Shown here in pieces: positions 12,128 to 16,399 of a stretch of DNA of 16,399 nucleotides (positions within the stretch are counted from its first letter, which is position 1; the number at the start of each line of letters is the position of its first letter). The notes beneath the pieces were generated by a model. It had not been told where the DNA came from. It saw only the letters and a list, made by a program, of their open reading frames with translations, and did no database searches. The position numbers and the translations under genes were made by a program. Source of the DNA: Chitinophagaceae bacterium UBA3430 (GTDB lineage Bacteria; Bacteroidota; Bacteroidia; Chitinophagales; Chitinophagaceae); assembly GCA_002378975.1 (NCBI GenBank), contig DFST01000153.1, positions 1 to 16,399 of the forward strand. Reading direction: 5' to 3'.

Positions 12128-15100
12128 ATGGCGCTTGCTGACTTAGTGAACCGATATGCGGCGCACCCCCGGTTGAACGAATTGGGGGAGAGGATATCCA
12201 TGTCCGCACCCGAACGCATTCATCTCAGCGGATTACAAGGCAGTGCTTCCGCTTTCTTGTTGGCAGCGGCACATCAGCGATCGGATTTTTCGACCATGAA
12301 CCACCTGGTGGTGTTGGACTCCGCCGAGTCGGCCGCTTATTTTCACAACGCCTTGGAAAGTTTGACGGGTGCACTCGATCTGTTTTATTTCCCTGCTTCT
12401 TACAAATCGCCCCGCGATTTCATTCGGCTTAGTTCCTCCCATGTGATGTTGCGCACCGAGGCCTTGATGCGTTTCAGTCGGGGTGGAAATAAAAAAATAC
12501 TCGTTACTTATCCTCAAGCGCTGTTGGAGAAAGTGGAATCGGCTACGCAATATGCCGATCACGTCATCACCATCAAGACCGGTGATAGCTTAGATGTGCC
12601 TGCTTTGTTGTTGAAACTGGATGCGCATCGATTTCAGCGAACGGATTTTGTGTACGAACCCGGACAATTCGCGATTCGAGGCGGCATCTTGGATATTTAT
12701 TCATTCGGGAATGACAAGCCCTATCGAATCGAACTATTCGGTGCAGAAGTCGATTCGATTCGCATCGTTGATCCCGAAACACAATTGAGCGAGCGCAAGA
12801 TCTTGCAGGTCAACATCATCCCCCACGTGGAGGCGCTGCAGTCGGAGGCACCGAGGATCTCACTCTTTGATTTTTTACCGGCGAATACGTTGGTGTGGAT
12901 GGAAGACGAGGCAACCACTCTTGAGCAGGCCAAAGAGTGGTTGTTGGACCTGGAAGCCTATCTCGTGCGGGCTCAGCCCGTTTCGAATGCGGAGGAGGAC
13001 GACGAGAAAAGCTTATTGCGGTTACCGAATCGGGGGGATCTGTTGGAATTGGCGGAATTGGAATCGGGGTTGGCCAACTTTCATCGCTTAGCGATCGGGC
13101 ATTCCGCGGTGGAGCCCTTCCATACGTTGGAATTTCATACACAAGAACAGCCGTCGTTCAACCGACAATTTGAATTGTTGATCCGCGACCTGAAGGCGCA
13201 CGCCGGTCAGGGATATGCACTAATGATCGCTTCAGAGAATCCGAAACAATTGGAGCGCTTGCAACACATTTTTGACGACCTGAAGGCTGAGTTGGTTTTC
13301 GAGCCGATCAATGCTTCCATTCATCAGGGATTTCTGGATTCGGACCTGAAAATACTTTGCTATACCGATCACCAGATCTTCCAGCGTTATCACAAATACA
13401 AGGTTAAGCAGGCATACAATAAAAACAAGGCGCTAACCATTCGTACGCTGCGCGATCTGCAGCCGGGTGATTTTGTCACGCACATCGATCACGGGGTGGG
13501 GGTTTTTAGCGGATTGCAAAAGATCGATGTGAATGGGCGGATGCAGGAAGCGGTTCGTTTGATCTATAAGGATTCCGACATCCTATATGTTAACATCAAT
13601 AGCCTCCATAAGATCGCCAAGTTTACCGGGAAGGATGGGTCGGTACCCAAGATCAACAAATTGGGATCCGATGTATGGAATCGGTTGAAGGAAAAGACCA
13701 AAGCAAAGGTGAAAGAGATTGCTTTTGATCTGATTTCCTTGTATGCCAAGCGCAAGGCGTTGAGTGGATTTACGCATGCGCCGGACAACTACATGCAAAC
13801 CGAGTTGGAGTCCTCTTTCATGTATGAGGATACGCCGGACCAAAGCAAGGCTACGGCGGATGTAAAAAAAGATATGGAGTCGAGTGCGCCGATGGACCGG
13901 TTGGTTTGTGGTGACGTTGGTTTCGGCAAGACCGAGGTTGCGATCCGTGCAGCTTTTAAGACCTGCATAGATGGCAAACAGGCGGCGGTCTTGGTTCCGA
14001 CCACCATTTTGGCCTTTCAACATTACAAGACGTTCCAAGATCGTTTAAAGGACTTCCCGGTAAAAGTGGATTACCTGAATCGATTCAAGTCGGCCAAAGA
14101 GAAAAAAGAAACGCTGCAGCGTTTGAAAGAAGGTAAAATTGATATCATCATTGGTACGCACGGATTGTTGGCCAAGGATGTGGTTTTTAAAGATCTGGGG
14201 TTGTTGGTGGTGGATGAGGAGCAGAAATTTGGCGTGGCGCATAAAGAGAAGATCAAAACCCTCCGAACTGCCGTCGATTGTTTGACGCTGACGGCTACAC
14301 CCATACCGCGCACCTTGCAGTTTTCGCTGATGGGCGCCCGCGATCTAAGCATCATCAATACGCCTCCGCCCAACCGTCAGCCCATCCAGACGGAGGTGCA
14401 GGTCTTTCAAGAAGATGCGATCCGCGAGGCGATCTATTACGAAACCGAGCGAGGGGGGCAGGTGTTCTTCATTCACAATCGAATTGCCGGACTAGCGGAA
14501 ATGACCAACTGGATACAGGCCTTGTGTCCGGACCTGAGCATTGGGTATGCGCATGGACAAATGGAAGGTCATGTGTTGGAGGAACGAATTCTGGATTTCA
14601 TCGATCGTAAATACGACGTATTGATCTGTACCAACATCGTGGAGAGTGGCGTGGACATTCCCAACGTGAATACGATCATTGTCAACAATGCACATCAGTT
14701 CGGATTGAGCGATCTGCATCAGCTTCGTGGTCGGGTAGGACGGAGCAATCGTAAGGCCTTCTGCTATCTGTTGGCTCCGCCGATGAGTACGTTGCCGGCC
14801 GATAGTCGAAAGCGCTTGCAAACGCTGGAGCAGCACAGTGAATTGGGAAGCGGTTTTCAGATCGCCATGCGCGATTTGGATATTCGCGGAGCGGGTAATT
14901 TATTGGGCGGTGAGCAGAGTGGATTCATGGCCGAGATCGGATTCGAGACCTATCAAAAGATCTTGGAGGAGGCCATTCGGGAATTGAAACGCTCGAAGTT
15001 TCAGGATCTGTTCAAGGAAGAGATCACCAAGCAGGATGATTTTGTGCAGGATTGCACCATTGATACCGATCTGGAGATCTTATTGCCGGATACGTATGTA

Positions 15101-15517
15101 GAGAATATTGCCGAACGCTTGTCGTTGTATCAGCGATTAGATGATTGTTCGGAAGAATCGGAGTTGCTGATCATGCAGCAGGAGTTGATGGATCGATTTG
15201 GTCCATTGCCCGATTCCGTATTGGCACTCTTGGACACGGTCCGTTGCCGAAAGTTGGCGGTTTCGTTGGGATTTGAAAAGATCAGTTTGAAGGACAAGAC
15301 TCTTCGTTGTTTCTTCATCAATCGACCCGATTCGCCCTATTTTGAATCGGATACGTTCCGTCGAATCTTGGCTTATTTACAAACCGGTACCAACCGCGCC
15401 AAATTGAAGCAAACGGGTCGCCTTTTCTTGCTGGTCGTTGATGGGGTATCGGGGATGGCTGACCTGCATCGCATATTGACAAACATGCACGAGCGTGTTT
15501 TCGAAGGGGCTGGATGA
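12128..15517 (+). CDS. mfd: Transcription-repair coupling factor Mfd, 1129 aa
   Basis: ATP-driven translocase that removes RNA polymerase stalled at DNA damage and recruits UvrA to start nucleotide excision repair. Domains run in normal order. The UvrB-homology module is at ~1-330, with FVYEPGQFAIRGGILDIYSF and RIELFGAEVDSIR near 173-215. The RNA-polymerase-interacting CarD-like domain is at ~443-505 (PGDFVTHIDHGVGVFSGL). The RecG-like helicase has Walker A GDVGFGKT (595-602), DEEQ (696-699) and TATPIPRTLQFSLMGARDLS near 720-740. The second RecA lobe has VESGVDIPNVNTIIV and LHQLRGRVGRSNR near 862, followed by the translocation motif around GAGNLLGGEQSGF near 922. The C-terminal TRCF domain is at ~985-1095. 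Length is close to E. coli Mfd (1148). The Walker B variant DEEQ rather than DEEH is what I expect in this lineage. It is probably monocistronic, with its own promoter divergent from the FNR-like gene. Confidence 0.98.
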   Translation: MALADLVNRYAAHPRLNELGERISMSAPERIHLSGLQGSASAFLLAAAHQRSDFSTMNHLVVLDSAESAAYFHNALESLTGALDLFYFPASYKSPRDFIRLSSSHVMLRTEALMRFSRGGNKKILVTYPQALLEKVESATQYADHVITIKTGDSLDVPALLLKLDAHRFQRTDFVYEPGQFAIRGGILDIYSFGNDKPYRIELFGAEVDSIRIVDPETQLSERKILQVNIIPHVEALQSEAPRISLFDFLPANTLVWMEDEATTLEQAKEWLLDLEAYLVRAQPVSNAEEDDEKSLLRLPNRGDLLELAELESGLANFHRLAIGHSAVEPFHTLEFHTQEQPSFNRQFELLIRDLKAHAGQGYALMIASENPKQLERLQHIFDDLKAELVFEPINASIHQGFLDSDLKILCYTDHQIFQRYHKYKVKQAYNKNKALTIRTLRDLQPGDFVTHIDHGVGVFSGLQKIDVNGRMQEAVRLIYKDSDILYVNINSLHKIAKFTGKDGSVPKINKLGSDVWNRLKEKTKAKVKEIAFDLISLYAKRKALSGFTHAPDNYMQTELESSFMYEDTPDQSKATADVKKDMESSAPMDRLVCGDVGFGKTEVAIRAAFKTCIDGKQAAVLVPTTILAFQHYKTFQDRLKDFPVKVDYLNRFKSAKEKKETLQRLKEGKIDIIIGTHGLLAKDVVFKDLGLLVVDEEQKFGVAHKEKIKTLRTAVDCLTLTATPIPRTLQFSLMGARDLSIINTPPPNRQPIQTEVQVFQEDAIREAIYYETERGGQVFFIHNRIAGLAEMTNWIQALCPDLSIGYAHGQMEGHVLEERILDFIDRKYDVLICTNIVESGVDIPNVNTIIVNNAHQFGLSDLHQLRGRVGRSNRKAFCYLLAPPMSTLPADSRKRLQTLEQHSELGSGFQIAMRDLDIRGAGNLLGGEQSGFMAEIGFETYQKILEEAIRELKRSKFQDLFKEEITKQDDFVQDCTIDTDLEILLPDTYVENIAERLSLYQRLDDCSEESELLIMQQELMDRFGPLPDSVLALLDTVRCRKLAVSLGFEKISLKDKTLRCFFINRPDSPYFESDTFRRILAYLQTGTNRAKLKQTGRLFLLVVDGVSGMADLHRILTNMHERVFEGAG

Positions 15518-15581
15518 TTTGGATCATCGAATTTGCATTAAGATTCGCTTTGGCGATATTAATTTTACTGAACCTTTCAGT

Positions 15582-16399
15582 ATGAGTAAATCCCTGATTC
15601 TGACCGTTGGCCTCCTTTTGAGTGTTTGGTCGTCGGCACAATCGATCGATCCCTATCAATTGAAGCTGCGAACCGGAACTCGAACGCCTGTAGCCAACAT
15701 AGATTCCGTTGGTTGGCCGAAATTCCTGGAATCCTCTACGTCTATCCAAGGTAAAATCTTTGCTTTTTTGCAGTTTGAATCTCTGCTCACGGAGTCGGGC
15801 ATCAAGGAATTGCGTGCAACAGGTATTGATTTGAATGGATTCATCGGTGCGCATGCCTACCAGGCAGTGATTCTTGGAACACCCAGCTGGGAAACCCTGA
15901 AAAGATTGGGTGTGCGTGCTGCATTTACTTTGTCTGCATCGGAAAAATTATCGCCAGCGTTATTTGCTCGATCCTATCCTGCCTGGGCCGTTCGTTCGGC
16001 CGGTACATTGGATGTGTGGGTGGAGTTCTCCTCCTTTTTGTCTTACTCACAGATTCAATCGTTGTTGAGTGAGGCCGGTTTTCAGATAAGAAATGCACGG
16101 TTTGCCAAACATCAGTTCATTGAGTTGAATGTTGAAGTGGAACAGGTTTCGAAATTGGCCGGACTCCCCTTTGTCCAATACGTTCAAGCGGCGCCTCCAC
16201 CTGATCAGGCCATCAATTTTAGAAGTCGCGCCGGTTCTCGGGCCAATCTGGCAAATGCTTCGTTGGCGCAAGGAGGACGGGGATTGTTGGGAGAAGGCAT
16301 GGTGATCGGGATTGGGGATAATGGTGATCCCAGTGCACACGTCGATTTCTCCGGACGAATGATCAGTCGTTACGGATCGTCCATCGGTCAACATGGAAT
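15582..16399 (+). CDS. Secreted S8 (subtilisin-family) serine peptidase, N-terminal part (runs off the window)
   Basis: I translated 272 codons from the ATG at 15582 to the window end. Residues 1-20 form a signal peptide (MSKSLILTVGLLLSVWSSAQ). Residues ~21-205 are a long N-terminal region before the protease domain, with VWVEFSSFLSYSQIQSLLSEAGFQI and ISELNVEVEQVSKLAGLPFVQYVQ-like segments that resemble the inhibitor-like prodomain of subtilases (strand, helix, strand; final contact with the protease). The catalytic domain opens at ~239 with GMVIGIGDNGDPSAHVDFSGR: D246 is the predicted catalytic aspartate, in DNG rather than the common D[ST]G. The catalytic His is H271 in QHG at the very edge; Ser lies beyond the window. 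Many Bacteroidota homologs end in a type IX secretion sorting domain, which cannot be checked here. A TAATTTTA box (15560-15567), 15 bases before the ATG, is a weak promoter candidate. Confidence 0.85.
   Translation, partial: MSKSLILTVGLLLSVWSSAQSIDPYQLKLRTGTRTPVANIDSVGWPKFLESSTSIQGKIFAFLQFESLLTESGIKELRATGIDLNGFIGAHAYQAVILGTPSWETLKRLGVRAAFTLSASEKLSPALFARSYPAWAVRSAGTLDVWVEFSSFLSYSQIQSLLSEAGFQIRNARFAKHQFIELNVEVEQVSKLAGLPFVQYVQAAPPPDQAINFRSRAGSRANLANASLAQGGRGLLGEGMVIGIGDNGDPSAHVDFSGRMISRYGSSIGQHG

Noticed and set aside
1..16399. Mobile element, prophage, CRISPR or RNA gene
   Set aside because: I saw no transposase, integrase, capsid or Cas-like protein, no regularly spaced direct repeats, and no tRNA- or rRNA-like sequence in the short intergenic gaps.

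Overview
The window reads as ordinary chromosomal DNA of a Bacteroidota bacterium, probably a Chitinophagaceae/Sphingobacteriia-like relative. This is inferred from three things. Several starts are preceded by the Bacteroidota sigma factor -7 element TAnnTTTG, with no Shine-Dalgarno sequence. There is a large TolB-propeller/Omp85-type envelope protein. The GlyRS, MazG-like and Mfd proteins match Bacteroidota versions as I remember them. No phage, insertion sequence, CRISPR, tRNA or rRNA was seen, and gaps between genes are short (the largest is about 155 bp).

Layout. 1-927 (-) is the N-terminal 309 residues of glycerol kinase. 1031-4426 (-) is a 1131-residue envelope protein: a degenerate metallopeptidase-like domain, a TolB-type propeller and an Omp85-like barrel. 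4501-5142 (+) is a glyoxalase-II-like MBL hydrolase, convergent with a membrane flippase at 5151-6665 (-). After a repeat-bearing spacer, 6821-7456 (+) is a small exported coiled-coil protein of unknown function. It is convergent with a two-gene minus-strand operon, arfB (8507-8917) and a di-haem peroxidase lipoprotein (7461-8510), which overlap by ATGA. Divergent from arfB runs a tight plus-strand set: dtd (8964-9416), a MazG-like pyrophosphohydrolase (9418-9744) and glyS (9765-11228). A ferredoxin reductase-like flavoprotein (11266-12039, -) converges on glyS and diverges from mfd (12128-15517, +). The window ends inside a secreted subtilisin-family protease (15582-16399, +).

How the genes work together. 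The middle section gathers information-processing quality-control genes: ribosome rescue (arfB), removal of wrong aminoacyl groups from tRNA (dtd), a nucleotide pyrophosphohydrolase, glycyl-tRNA charging (glyS) and transcription-coupled repair (mfd). The rest are envelope or metabolic genes without a clear shared pathway. I found no convincing new multi-gene system. The items most worth a second look are the peptidase-like/TolB/Omp85 fusion, the near-leaderless TATCTTTGCGCC starts of glyS and mfd, the dtd-mazG-glyS linkage and the GTTGAG-repeat spacer.
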